64,000 nt of DNA from Candidatus Altimarinota bacterium (GTDB lineage Bacteria > Patescibacteriota > Gracilibacteria > UBA4473): NCBI GenBank assembly GCA_021734395.1, contig JAIPJB010000002.1, forward strand, positions 164,773-228,772, written 5' to 3'. Below the pieces are notes generated by a model. The model was not told the DNA's origin. It saw only the letters and a list, made by a program, of their open reading frames with translations, and searched no databases. Below, piece after piece: positions 49,083 through 58,711 of this stretch. Positions within the stretch are counted from its first letter, which is position 1, and each line of letters begins with the position of its first letter. The translations under genes and the position numbers were made by a program.

Positions 49083-51239
49083 TCATTTCTGATTCTGAAA
49101 AAGAGTCGTATAGGACTGAAAAAAAACATTTTTTTTATAGGTGTCTTGAACCCATTGTCGGACTTCTTTTTTCTTTTGTTCCGAAGGGGCATTTTGAGTC
49201 GCGGAGAAAATCTGCTGCGCAAAAGAAGAAAGCGGGGATTCTGTTTTTTGAGAGACGGGATAAAAAAAGCTGTGCGGTAAAACTTCCATAAAAACATCTA
49301 AATCATATCCAACAACAGGAACTCCCGAATAAATAGCCTCTAATGCCACCATCCCAAATCCCTCTCGAGGAGAACAATTTACCAAGCAGTCTGCTTCTCG
49401 GTAGAGAGAAGCAATGTTTCTTTGCAGATCAGAAACAAAGACTATATCCTTTTCCATTTTTTGATTGATTTCTCGAGCACGTTTTTTGAGTGACTCTTTT
49501 TCGATCCCTTCCCCAAAAAGAAAGAAACGAAAATGATCTTGTTCTAAATCGATTCCAAAAAAATGTGCGATATCTACAAAAAAGTGAGGATTTTTATCAA
49601 AATGATATCGTCCCAAAAAAAGAATATTTTTTTGCTGCAGACTTTTTTTGGCAAAAAGTTTTTCGATTTTCTGATTTTCAGAAAAAGAATCAAGTTTCTC
49701 ATAGTCTGGAATATTATAGATCAGCTGTACTTTTGAGGATTTTTGTCCCAATTTTTCAAAAAACTTTTTTTGTACTGATTGAGAAACGCAAACCACTCCG
49801 TCCAAAAAAGAAAAATATAAAGCCGCAAAAGACAAAAAATCGAAGTTTTTGTCCCAACCATGAAGCGAGGTGGAAGTTCGAAGAAAAGGGAAACTGGCTT
49901 TTAGTGTTGGCAGAAGTTTGAATCCAAAAGTGGAATTGACAATGTGCAAATGCTGCGGACGAAGCACTCGAATTTTTTCAAAAAAGAATTGTTGCTTCTC
50001 CGCTTTGCTTCCGCATAAATGATCCAAGTGATACACCGCGGCATACGAGGAGAAATCAGTATGAAAAGAATGCTGTGCTTTTTCGCTGGTAAAAAGCACA
50101 AAAGAAAAATTTTTTGATAATTGCCGGAGTAAAGTTAAAAGAACCGTTTCTACGCCCCCCATCGGGAGCCAGGGGCATACAATGAAAACAACAGGCTTTT
50201 GGGAATCCGGAACAGGAAAAGAAGAAATCTTTGCTTCTGATTTTTTTGAAGGAAAATGGACATCAGACACTTTTGTTTTTTCATGAAAAATATGACGTCC
50301 TATGCGCTGATTCCATTTACGACGCCATCGAACAGGAATAAGAAGTTGTGTACAAGTTCCAAAATGCCGATCCCAGTTCTCTCCTTCCGTTAGTTCTGCT
50401 TCATGCCATTTCAGTGCAATCTTTTTGAGTGGACGAGGAAAAACGTGAAAAAGACGGCTCTTCCAAAAAATCGGAGTTTCTGATTTTTGAGAACGCCATC
50501 GAAACCACAATCTGATTCGTGTGTGTATGCGATACAATTCCGAATGCCTCTTCTTCAAGGAAGCAACAATGTTTTCATAGTTTTTGCGAACCGATTGCAA
50601 TCGTTTATTTTCTCCTTTTCGATAGTAAAAAAGTGGTTCGGGAATGCAGTATCCAAAATGATCCTTCTTCCCCATCCGAATCCAAAAATCCCAGTCTTCG
50701 CTCTGTCCTTCTTTGAGGCGCTCATCAAATCCTTTTACATCTTCGAAAGCTTCTCGGCGTAAAACCGCGCAATACGGAAGATGATTGTGAAATAGAAGCT
50801 GATAAAAATTATACGGGCAAAGTGTCGGGTGTGTCTGTGTGTCCTCTCCGAAATGCTGAATAAAAGAATAAACAAAATCAATATCTTTTTTCCGTTCCAA
50901 AAAGAAAATTCCTTTTTCCAAAAAAGTAGGATCCAGCGCGTCATCGGAATCCAGAAAACAAAGATATTCTCCTGTTGCCTTTTGAGCCCCTTCATTACGA
51001 GCAGCCGCAGGTCCTCTATTGGAAGAAAGACGAATCACCCGCACCGATGGAACCTGAGAAGATATTTTCCGGAGTATCGAAACAGCATCAGGGGAAGAGG
51101 CATCGTCTACAATAAGGATTTCTTGAGCGGGCAATGTTTGGGCGAGAATACTCTCTACTGCATGAAAGAGAACCTTTTCATGATTATAAAAGGGAATAAT
51201 GACGCTCACCGAAGGCCGATATTTCTTTTTAGGATTCAT
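49083..51239 (-). CDS. Two-domain glycosyltransferase (GT2 fused to GT4)
   Basis: 718 residues. The N-terminal domain is GT2 (VSVIIPFYNHEKVLFHAVES, VDDASS, CFLDSDDALDP, GQSEDWDFWIRMG). From about residue 370 a GT4/GT-B domain follows (VFIVCPWLPMGGVETVLLTL, then NILFLGRYHFDKNPHFFVDI and PREGFGMVALEAIYSGVPVV). The two catalytic units could add successive sugars to one glycan. It overlaps the end of the Wzt-like gene by 11 bases. Confidence 0.88.
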   Translation of the reverse strand: MNPKKKYRPSVSVIIPFYNHEKVLFHAVESILAQTLPAQEILIVDDASSPDAVSILRKISSQVPSVRVIRLSSNRGPAAARNEGAQKATGEYLCFLDSDDALDPTFLEKGIFFLERKKDIDFVYSFIQHFGEDTQTHPTLCPYNFYQLLFHNHLPYCAVLRREAFEDVKGFDERLKEGQSEDWDFWIRMGKKDHFGYCIPEPLFYYRKGENKRLQSVRKNYENIVASLKKRHSELYRIHTRIRLWFRWRSQKSETPIFWKSRLFHVFPRPLKKIALKWHEAELTEGENWDRHFGTCTQLLIPVRWRRKWNQRIGRHIFHEKTKVSDVHFPSKKSEAKISSFPVPDSQKPVVFIVCPWLPMGGVETVLLTLLRQLSKNFSFVLFTSEKAQHSFHTDFSSYAAVYHLDHLCGSKAEKQQFFFEKIRVLRPQHLHIVNSTFGFKLLPTLKASFPFLRTSTSLHGWDKNFDFLSFAALYFSFLDGVVCVSQSVQKKFFEKLGQKSSKVQLIYNIPDYEKLDSFSENQKIEKLFAKKSLQQKNILFLGRYHFDKNPHFFVDIAHFFGIDLEQDHFRFFLFGEGIEKESLKKRAREINQKMEKDIVFVSDLQRNIASLYREADCLVNCSPREGFGMVALEAIYSGVPVVGYDLDVFMEVLPHSFFYPVSQKTESPLSSFAQQIFSATQNAPSEQKKKEVRQWVQDTYKKNVFFQSYTTLFQNQK

Positions 51240-51942
51240 ACTGAGAAAGAATGTGAGAAGGTGTTCCCTCCATTTTTATACGACCTTTTTCGAGCCAGAC
51301 AACCCGATCACACAGAGAGCGAACCGCTTCCAAATCATGAGAAACAAAAAAAGCAGTTTTGTGCTGCTGTTTCCAAGAAGAAAAAACGGTTTCACATTTT
51401 TTCTGAAAATCAAGGTCTCCTACCGAAAATATTTCGTCCAATAAAAAAATATCTCCTCGTGTCTGAGCAACAAGAGAAAAAGCCAATCTCAAACGCATTC
51501 CCGAAGAAAGATTTTTGAATTTCATATCTTGAAAATCAGAAAGTCCTGCAAATTCCAAGAGAGAATTCATCTCTTTTCGGAGAACATTCGAATCAATTCC
51601 TAAAAGCGTCCCCCCCAAAAGAATATTCTGACGGGTTGTCAGTTCTGGATGAAAGCCAATCCCCAATTCCAAAAGAGGAACCACCTTCCCGTTGAGAGAA
51701 ATATCCCCTTCTTCAGGCTGCAATATCCCCGCCAGTACTCTCAAGAGTGTCGATTTCCCAGAGCCATTTCGACCAATAATCCCCACCCACTCTCCCTTTT
51801 TAACACGCAATGTTATATCTTTGAGTGCCCAGAAAATTTCGTATTCCACAGGGTGAAATATATTCAAAAAATGCTCTTTCAGAGTGTTCCTCCTCTCATG
51901 AGGAAGAAGAAATTTTTTGCTGACACCAGAGAGAGAAATCAT
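51229..51942 (-). CDS. ABC transporter ATPase for polysaccharide export (Wzt-like)
   Basis: 237 residues: MISLSGVSKKFLLPHERRNT, Walker A IGRNGSGKSTLLRVLAG, signature LSSGMRLRLAFSL, Walker B DIFLLDEIFSVGD and the His switch FVSHDLEAVRSLC. It lacks the C-terminal glycan-binding domain of O-antigen Wzt, so it is nearer to KpsT/teichoic-acid TagH-type exporters. Four-base overlap with the permease gene. Confidence 0.9.
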   Translation of the reverse strand: MISLSGVSKKFLLPHERRNTLKEHFLNIFHPVEYEIFWALKDITLRVKKGEWVGIIGRNGSGKSTLLRVLAGILQPEEGDISLNGKVVPLLELGIGFHPELTTRQNILLGGTLLGIDSNVLRKEMNSLLEFAGLSDFQDMKFKNLSSGMRLRLAFSLVAQTRGDIFLLDEIFSVGDLDFQKKCETVFSSWKQQHKTAFFVSHDLEAVRSLCDRVVWLEKGRIKMEGTPSHILSQYES

Positions 51943-52697
51943 AATTTTTGAATAAGGGAGGGAACCGATCGACGAAAAAAGAGCCATCCTCCACAACAAA
52001 AAAATAAAAGAATCACAAAGAGAATTCCCATATCACCCCAGGGGATTTCTTGCACAGGAGAGAGAAGAAGTGTGCGAGAATATTCGATAAGAGGGGTGAG
52101 CGGGTTATACCAAAGTACTGTGCGAAAAAAAGAAGGCACAATCTCAAGAGGATAAAAAATAGGCGTCAAATAAAACAATACCACCAACACAATATCCCAT
52201 ATTTCTCCTAGATCTCGGAAGTACACGATTCCCACGCTCAAAAAGAAACTGGTTCCCAAAGCAAATAAAAGAAGCGCTGAAAAAAGAAGAAGAAAGGAAG
52301 GAAGAACTGTCAAATCCAGAGAGGGACCCAAAAAAGAATGGGCAACGAGAAAAAATCCCATTCCCAAACACAAATGCACCGCAGCATTCACGAGTGCTGA
52401 AAGAAGGCATGCCTGAGAGGGAACTTGTATCTGACGCAAGAGGGAGCTGCGGTCGAGCAATGACCGCATACCAAAAGATGTCCCGTCCGAAAAAAACTGG
52501 AAATACAAAAGACCGAGCAAAAGATACAGCGGATAATAATCAATCCCCTGTCCAAAAAAAGAAAAAACGCCCAAAAGAACAACAAAAATAAAAAAAGGCT
52601 TCAAAAAAACCCACAAAAAACCGAGAGCCGAATGCTGATAGCGAATCAGAAAATCGCTTCTGACCAATGCCCAAAAAATATTTCGTGTGTTATTCAT
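51939..52697 (-). CDS. ABC-2 type polysaccharide export permease (Wzm-like)
   Basis: 252 residues with six membrane spans and the ABC-2 marks LVRSDFLIRYQHSALGFLWV at the start, FRDLGEIWDIVLVVLFYLTPIFYP, and NPLTPLIEYSRTLLL near the end. Forms the membrane channel with the adjacent ATPase. Overlaps its neighbours by four bases on each side. Confidence 0.92.
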   Translation of the reverse strand: MNNTRNIFWALVRSDFLIRYQHSALGFLWVFLKPFFIFVVLLGVFSFFGQGIDYYPLYLLLGLLYFQFFSDGTSFGMRSLLDRSSLLRQIQVPSQACLLSALVNAAVHLCLGMGFFLVAHSFLGPSLDLTVLPSFLLLFSALLLFALGTSFFLSVGIVYFRDLGEIWDIVLVVLFYLTPIFYPLEIVPSFFRTVLWYNPLTPLIEYSRTLLLSPVQEIPWGDMGILFVILLFFCCGGWLFFRRSVPSLIQKL

Positions 52698-53746
52698 AGG
52701 AGATTTTTATAGGCGTCTTGCATCGACTCAATACTATAATTCTGTGCCACAAACTCATAATTTCTTTTTCCTTCTTGGCTGAGAATATCAAAACAATTCG
52801 TATTTTTTTGGAGCATTCTGCAAAGGGATTCTTTGTCCCGTGGAGGAAACAGAAAGTCCGGAGAGAGCAGAGATTTATTTTCTCCAACATCAGAAGCCAC
52901 AATCGCTCGACCTTCCGAAGCGCTCTCCAAAACAGAAAGCGAAAGACTCTCCGAATAACTCGGCAATAAAACCAAATCCGATGCTCGGAGAAAAGAACGA
53001 ATTTTTTCTCGGGAGACAGATTTTTCCCAGGTTACATTAGGCAGAGAGCGAAATCCAAAAAGCGGTCCGTCACCGACCAAGGTTACATGCCACTGGGGAC
53101 TTTTTTCGGCCGCAAAAAGAATCTCTCGAACTCCTTTTTCTCGAACCATCCGACCAAAAAAGAGCGCTTTGTTTTTTCGAGGAAGTGGATGTATGCGGCC
53201 AGGAATTTCTACTCCAGAAGGAATAATACGGATATTTTTTGCACCAAGAGACCGTGCGAATTTTTCTGCTGTTGGAGAAACAACAATCGTCTGATCGGCA
53301 TGACGAAAAATCCAACGACCAAAAATTTGATCTGATATATGCCCCACCCCCTCCAGAAAAACATTCCCCACGTGAAGTGAATTCTGACCGTGTTCTATGT
53401 GAACCCATCGACACGAAGGGAACTTTTTTCGTATAGACCAACCGGCCAAAAAACTGCTCGGGAAAAATCGTGTATGAGTGAATAAAATATCCGGTTTTAT
53501 TTTTGCAATAGTGTTGTAAAAACTTTTATAGGGAAGTCCGTATCTGTCTTTTAAAAAATCAACAGAAGAAAAACGAGAGATATGGACGTTTTCTTTTTTT
53601 TCTTGAATCGGAAGAGACATGTCATGTTTTCCGCAGAGCAAAAAAACTTCTCGTTCTTGGGATTGAGCTTTTACAATATCCCACGAAAGAGACTCCAATC
53701 CCCCCGGAAAAGGATGTCCGCGTGGAGCGACATGGAGAACTCTCAT
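52694..53746 (-). CDS. Glycosyltransferase family 4
   Basis: 350 residues of the GT-B fold: MRVLHVAPRGHPFPGGLESL at the N-terminus (glycine-rich loop), WVHIEHGQNSLHVGN, then KALFFGRMVREKGVREILFA, LVGDGPLF and LLPSYSESLSLSVLESASEGR for donor binding. First gene of the five-gene glycan operon, which ends with the FdtA-like gene. Confidence 0.9.
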   Translation of the reverse strand: MRVLHVAPRGHPFPGGLESLSWDIVKAQSQEREVFLLCGKHDMSLPIQEKKENVHISRFSSVDFLKDRYGLPYKSFYNTIAKIKPDILFTHTRFFPSSFLAGWSIRKKFPSCRWVHIEHGQNSLHVGNVFLEGVGHISDQIFGRWIFRHADQTIVVSPTAEKFARSLGAKNIRIIPSGVEIPGRIHPLPRKNKALFFGRMVREKGVREILFAAEKSPQWHVTLVGDGPLFGFRSLPNVTWEKSVSREKIRSFLRASDLVLLPSYSESLSLSVLESASEGRAIVASDVGENKSLLSPDFLFPPRDKESLCRMLQKNTNCFDILSQEGKRNYEFVAQNYSIESMQDAYKNLL

Positions 53747-53909
53747 GGCTCATATTCTAGCGCACAGAAAAAATTACAAAATAGAAATAATTCAGCCTCA
53801 ATATGGTCAGAATGTTTTTCGCTGAATTCGACCTTTGAATTGGATTCAAACTCGAGAATGGAAGAGTCCGAATCCAAAGACGGGGTTTTCCAGCAGAATC
53901 TATAAAAAT

Positions 53910-53938
53910 TTGCCTTTCCCCAGAGCATTTGGGACAAT
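53910..53938 (+). promoter_or_regulatory. Possible promoter of the 707-residue surface protein
   Basis: TTGCCT (53910-53915), 17 bases, GACAAT (53933-53938), 13 bases before the ATG. Confidence 0.3.
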
Positions 53939-53951
53939 ACGGGAAACAAAA

Positions 53952-56075
53952 ATGAATCTCAAAATATATGCTGGCATCGGCCTTCTTTCTCTGGGGATTT
54001 ATTCTCTGGCATCCGCCCTTGCGATTCCCGCCTCTGGTATAGACTGGACCGGATCAACACTGCAGGTCAGCTGGACCCCCGAACCTGGGATCACACCTCC
54101 CGCTTTTTCCTGTTTTGGACAAAGTTCTTCTCCTGCCTCCGAAACACTCGAAAATATTGGATTTTCCGATGGAGTAGAACAGCCATCACTAGAAGACTGT
54201 TTCCAACAGGCCGGCCAATACGAAGTCACACTCAATCTTACCGACAATGCCGGAAATACGAATACGCAGGTCTATAATTTTACAATTACCGCCTCCGATC
54301 CGGATCCGAACGCTTCTTCTCTCGTGCCAGCTGCAGAATGCGACAACCAAACACTCGATACATCAGTAGTCGCCAACAATATCGATACGTGCAATGTAAC
54401 CCTGCGACTGATCGATCAATTCGGCAATCCCGTCACTCAGATCAATACTGCCGAGTTATACTCGACGACGAGTGAATACAGCGATGAAGCAAACCTAGAA
54501 ACTTCTTTTTTGGAAGGGTTGCGAATTGGCGGAAACCCCCTCCCGACAAGTAGTCCCGGCATCAACGCCACAATCAATAATGGTGATGGCACGCTTGTTT
54601 TCAGTGCTCTCTCTCCCAGTATTCAAGAAGTAGGAGATTATCTCGCTCAGCTCGTGGCACGACCGATTGATTTTTCTGTCAACACAGAAGCAATCGATGA
54701 AGAAGGGATCCCCACAGGAAGTCTTCAACTCACCCCTTCTGCCCAAATTGCTTTTCGTCATCTTTTTGAATTGAAACCGTATTCAGATGAAGAATTTCGG
54801 CTGGATTCGCCCGATCCACAAGAGTTCCAAGTGGGAGTCACGAGTTTTGATGCTACAAATTTTGAATATCCTGAGACTGGAGATGTAGAAAATCGAAATC
54901 CAGATATCGAGCACGAAAATGTAGCCCTAAATCCTTACATTATTTCTTCCGCTACTCCTTGGTCTCGTCCCGTCACTATCACCACCTCTATCCGAGCGGA
55001 AGAAGGCTTGGATCTCGAGGATGATACTGGCTTGGCTCTTTCTACTATTGCTCGCTATAACGCTGGAGGACTCCCTGTCGCTTATCCTGCAGGAGGAGTC
55101 GGTTTGGAAGGACTGAATGGTCTCGAAGATCCAGATGGCGATGAGATTGGCTACAATATAGAGGGGATTCTTCTTCGCATTGTCGGTGTAGACATCGAGG
55201 GAGGAGTCTTGGGGGATATCACCAAAATGATTCTCCAGGGAGGAACCGAACAGGTCGCGGAAGTGACCGCTAATGATATTCGACAGAATATTACAGAAAA
55301 TGCTTTTCGGTTAATACGTGGAGCTGACAATACCTACACCGGACCTCAGACTTTTGATTCCAGCTGGTTTGATACCAGTGATGTGGCGATCGTCGATGTC
55401 GAAGGAGGCTTGGTAAAACTTTCTGGCTCGCTCCCTTCGGGAAGAAAAACACTCGTTGTGAAAAACGGAAATCTCTTTATTGAGGGAGATGTCACCTACG
55501 GTGATGTGAATAATGATTCCTTTGGAGTGATCTTGCTCAATGAAACCCAAGGAGAATATCCCGAAACTGGGAATATATTTGTGAACCCTAATGTGCTCCA
55601 AATTGCCGGAACATATTATGCAGACGGCGGATTTATGAGCGTAGATGAAACCGTTATTACCCCAACACTTGCTGACGTCATTAATGCTCCTGATAATTCT
55701 CAGCTCTACACACAGCTGCTTCTCACCGGAACACTCTTCACACGAAATACCATTGGGGGAGCACTCATCGGAGGAGATGTTCTGAATCCCACCTATTCTA
55801 CCCCCTGGGAAGAAAGCTTAACCGGAGCCGAAGGACGAGAAAAGGCCTTTCATTATGACCTTCACTTTGTCCGTCGCTACACACCCCAACTGGCAAATCC
55901 AGATCCTCTCGGTGATCCAATCGAAAATCGAGTTCGGTGTGCTCCTGCTGGCGGATCGGAGCCCGAATACAATGAATGCGACAATAACGACAACGCTTTC
56001 GTCATTCGTATCGACCGCAAGGTGGCGGAACTGCCGCCTCCCGGATTCACACTCGAAACGCCTTTGATCCGATAA
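53952..56075 (+). CDS. Large exported protein, unknown (707 residues)
   Basis: Signal peptide MNLKIYAGIGLLSLGIYSLASALA, then a beta-rich protein. An Ig-like part near the start (GQYEVTLNLTDNAGNTNTQVY) is followed by Asp/Asn/Glu-rich loops, and the last third (about 520-640) has short repeating beta strands such as GRKTLVVKNGNLFIEGDVTY and GNIFVNPNVLQIAGTYYADG, like beta-solenoid surface proteins. A CNN-type motif with two Cys lies near the end. No membrane anchor. Probably on or outside the cell surface; function unknown. Confidence 0.75.
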   Translation: MNLKIYAGIGLLSLGIYSLASALAIPASGIDWTGSTLQVSWTPEPGITPPAFSCFGQSSSPASETLENIGFSDGVEQPSLEDCFQQAGQYEVTLNLTDNAGNTNTQVYNFTITASDPDPNASSLVPAAECDNQTLDTSVVANNIDTCNVTLRLIDQFGNPVTQINTAELYSTTSEYSDEANLETSFLEGLRIGGNPLPTSSPGINATINNGDGTLVFSALSPSIQEVGDYLAQLVARPIDFSVNTEAIDEEGIPTGSLQLTPSAQIAFRHLFELKPYSDEEFRLDSPDPQEFQVGVTSFDATNFEYPETGDVENRNPDIEHENVALNPYIISSATPWSRPVTITTSIRAEEGLDLEDDTGLALSTIARYNAGGLPVAYPAGGVGLEGLNGLEDPDGDEIGYNIEGILLRIVGVDIEGGVLGDITKMILQGGTEQVAEVTANDIRQNITENAFRLIRGADNTYTGPQTFDSSWFDTSDVAIVDVEGGLVKLSGSLPSGRKTLVVKNGNLFIEGDVTYGDVNNDSFGVILLNETQGEYPETGNIFVNPNVLQIAGTYYADGGFMSVDETVITPTLADVINAPDNSQLYTQLLLTGTLFTRNTIGGALIGGDVLNPTYSTPWEESLTGAEGREKAFHYDLHFVRRYTPQLANPDPLGDPIENRVRCAPAGGSEPEYNECDNNDNAFVIRIDRKVAELPPPGFTLETPLIR

Positions 56076-56318
56076 AGATTTCTCTTTGTAGGATACCCTG
56101 AGATACATTGAGTACGAATCCAAAGCAAAAATTGGATGGGTTCATATTCTAACAATCTAATCCGTTTCAATGCATTGGGATACGAATCCAAAGCATCAAG
56201 GATCCGTATCCTAATTCTTCCTCGGCATCTAAAGAGTTCGAATCTATTTTGTATCTTGGCTGTTTCATTTGGATACGAACCCTGGTTGTTTTTGGGTTCG
56301 TATCCCGCTTTCTCAGTC
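56076..56318. repeat. REP-element cluster between two convergent genes
   Basis: A 243-bp spacer with about seven arms of the RAYT-linked family. Clear pairs are GGATACGAATCC (56178-56189) with GGATCCGTATCC (56200-56211), and GGATACGAACCC (56271-56282) with its exact inverse GGGTTCGTATCC (56294-56305). Single arms are at 56110-56121 and near 56138. No gene. Confidence 0.75.
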
Positions 56319-57782
56319 TCACGAAGGAAACTTCTGATCCTCAATCAAAGCACAGAGAGTGCGTACCATCACACCCGTTGCGCCTTTGGGATTCAGTTCG
56401 TCGCCATATTTTCCATGAAAAGCTGTTCCGCCCAAGTCAAAGTGAACCCAAGGGGTTTTTTCGACGAAATTTTCCAGAAAAGCCGCTCCCATAGAACTCC
56501 CCGCCGATACTCCCGCTGTCCAGTTCATCAGATCTGAAATCTCACCTTTTGTTTTCTCACGGAATAAATCCGTGATCGGCAGTTCCCACACCTCCTCATC
56601 CGACTGAGAAGAGGCTTTTTTGATCTTTGGAACAAGCCCAGGAGTATTCGTCTCAAAAGCGGTAATCTCGTACCCCAAAGCCGCGATAGCCGCACCAGTC
56701 AGGGTTGCCAGATCGACCATACAGGAGGGTTTGTATTTCGTGGCGGTGTAGTACAGACAGTCTGCCAAAACAAGTCGTCCTTCCGCATCGGTATTCGTAA
56801 TCTCAATCGTTTTCCCGCTCAGAGAAGTCAAAACATCTCCGGGCTTAAAGGCATTCCCCGAAACGAGGTTTTCGACCGCTCCGATCACGCCTAAAATATT
56901 GCGCTTGGGCTGAGCTTTTTGAATCCAAGAAAATGCTCCCAAGATCGAAGCAGCGCCGGCCATGTCGGATTTCATCTCTTCGATGTGTCCAGTAGGCTTG
57001 AGGTTATATCCCCCTGAGTCAAAACAAACCCCTTTTCCAACTAAAGCGAGGGGCTTTTCTCCTTTTTTCCCGCCGACATATTCCAGAACAATCAGTTGCG
57101 ATTCTTCATGCGCTCCCTGTCCAACTCCAAACATACTCGCCATTTTCATTTTCTGCAGTTCTTTGTTTCCGTAGACACGAACTTTTATTTTGTTCCCGAT
57201 TCCTTTCCCCAGCTCTTTTGCTTTTTGAGCCATAATGCGGGGAGTCATGAAATTCGGCGGATAATTCACGAGATCTCGTGTAAAATTGACCGCTTCTCCC
57301 AGAGCAACGCCAGACGCAATCTGAGCATTTGATATTTTTTGCTCGGTGAGAAGAGTCAGACGGGAAGTCCAAAAAATATCCTTCTGATCCCCCAGCTTAA
57401 ATTCATAATTTCCCAGCAGTGATCCCACAATGATTCGTGAGACATCTATTTTTTTGGGAAGCAAGAATGCAATATGCTTGACCTTTGACTTTTTTGCCTG
57501 GCGCACTGCTTTTGCCGCTACCTTTCGAAGTGATAATCCATTCTTCTCTTTTCCCAGTCCGACAAAAAATATTTTTTTTGCTTTTGAAAAAGCAGAAAAA
57601 ACCTGAAGAATTTCTCCTTCTTTTCCCTCAAATATTTTTTCTTTTTTCTGTTGAGCGGCTTCCTTTGCTATGCTTTCGGGCAAAAGGGTCGACGAATACT
57701 CTTTCTGGCTCCATGCTTTTTCGGAAACAAAAAGAAAGAGCGCATCTGCGGAAACCGGTTTGTGGGAAAGTTGTACCTTCAT
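56319..57782 (-). CDS. pepA: Leucyl aminopeptidase, M17 (PepA)
   Basis: 487 residues. The N-terminal macro-like domain is weakly conserved; the C-terminal catalytic domain has VGKGVCFDSGGYNLKPTGH (Lys and Asp metal ligands), EEMKSDMAGAASI and the signature NTDAEGRLVLADCLYY. It removes N-terminal residues from peptides and needs two metal ions. It has its own promoter and ends against the REP cluster. Confidence 0.94.
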   Translation of the reverse strand: MKVQLSHKPVSADALFLFVSEKAWSQKEYSSTLLPESIAKEAAQQKKEKIFEGKEGEILQVFSAFSKAKKIFFVGLGKEKNGLSLRKVAAKAVRQAKKSKVKHIAFLLPKKIDVSRIIVGSLLGNYEFKLGDQKDIFWTSRLTLLTEQKISNAQIASGVALGEAVNFTRDLVNYPPNFMTPRIMAQKAKELGKGIGNKIKVRVYGNKELQKMKMASMFGVGQGAHEESQLIVLEYVGGKKGEKPLALVGKGVCFDSGGYNLKPTGHIEEMKSDMAGAASILGAFSWIQKAQPKRNILGVIGAVENLVSGNAFKPGDVLTSLSGKTIEITNTDAEGRLVLADCLYYTATKYKPSCMVDLATLTGAAIAALGYEITAFETNTPGLVPKIKKASSQSDEEVWELPITDLFREKTKGEISDLMNWTAGVSAGSSMGAAFLENFVEKTPWVHFDLGGTAFHGKYGDELNPKGATGVMVRTLCALIEDQKFPS

Positions 57783-57809
57783 AAAAAAATGATTATTTGT
57801 GTCTGGGGC

Positions 57810-57837
57810 ATTGTAAGAAAATATGAGTCTTTTTCAA
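57810..57837 (-). promoter_or_regulatory. Promoter of pepA
   Basis: Minus strand TTGAAA (57837-57832), 16 bases, TACAAT (57815-57810); 27 bases to the ATG. Confidence 0.45.
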
Positions 57838-57848
57838 ATACAACTCTC

Positions 57849-58706
57849 CTACCGATATTCCCAAAAAATCTGCTGTGGAATACGCAGATCAATATGATCA
57901 AACCGACGAGTATAGAGCCCAATCTCATCGGCGGAAAAATTGAGTTTTTGCATCTGCGGTTCAATCGGCTGAGCCAAATCAATCCAGAGCTCCATATCAG
58001 CAGTAGAAATAAGATGCAACTCCTGAGATGCCCAGTACAAATGAGAAGCATGAAGCGGGAGCTCAAACTCTTCTTGGAGTAATTTTTCCGCCTGACGTAT
58101 TTTTTCTAATTCTTCACGTGTGAGAAATTTCTGTCGCACCAAAATCGGTTTTTCGTGCTGAAAAACTTTCAGAACCGGAAGCTCTTCTTGGGATTCCTGC
58201 TGAAGGATAACCCCGTCTTCGGAAATAACAGAAAAGTTCGCGGTATGGGTGTTGAGCAGATTAAAGAGTGGCGGCGAGACAGAGATTTTGAGGATCATTT
58301 CCGAAGGCCAATCCTCTTCGATCTGTATATCTCGGAATTCCGGAAACGATTCCCCGAGTGTTTGTCGTACTTCTTCTCGAGAGAAAAAAAGCAGATTTCT
58401 TCCGTAAAAATCCGACAGCGTTTCTTCTATGCTGCTCACATTAATATTCGGGTTATCACGCTGAACGGTGATTTTTTTGAGATCAAAATAGGGAGAAAAA
58501 ACAGCAAAGAAAATAAATAAGGTCATCAAAATAAGCGCCGTTCCCAGAAGAAAAGATGTTCGAAAAAGGCGCGTAATATGCCGCAGTAATAAAATCCGGG
58601 AAAGAACATACAGGGTTTTGTTCCGCCATTTCCGACTTCTCCGGGAATCTTTCTGGTGAGAATCCAGAAGGAATTCCCGACGATGACGCGATTTTTTCCG
58701 AAACAT
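57849..58706 (-). CDS. ftsQ: Cell division protein FtsQ/DivIB-like (POTRA)
   Basis: 285 residues. A long basic cytoplasmic tail (residues 1-50), one membrane span (about 52-72, FLLGTALILMTLFIFFAVF), then a POTRA domain (FDLKKITVQRDNPNINVSSI, GRNLLFFSREEVRQTL, DWPSEMILKISVSPP) and a beta domain. It links early and late divisome proteins with FtsB/FtsL. Starts 5 bases after frr, in the murE-like/frr/ftsQ unit. Confidence 0.85.
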   Translation of the reverse strand: MFRKKSRHRREFLLDSHQKDSRRSRKWRNKTLYVLSRILLLRHITRLFRTSFLLGTALILMTLFIFFAVFSPYFDLKKITVQRDNPNINVSSIEETLSDFYGRNLLFFSREEVRQTLGESFPEFRDIQIEEDWPSEMILKISVSPPLFNLLNTHTANFSVISEDGVILQQESQEELPVLKVFQHEKPILVRQKFLTREELEKIRQAEKLLQEEFELPLHASHLYWASQELHLISTADMELWIDLAQPIEPQMQKLNFSADEIGLYTRRFDHIDLRIPQQIFWEYR

Positions 58707-58711
58707 ATCCG

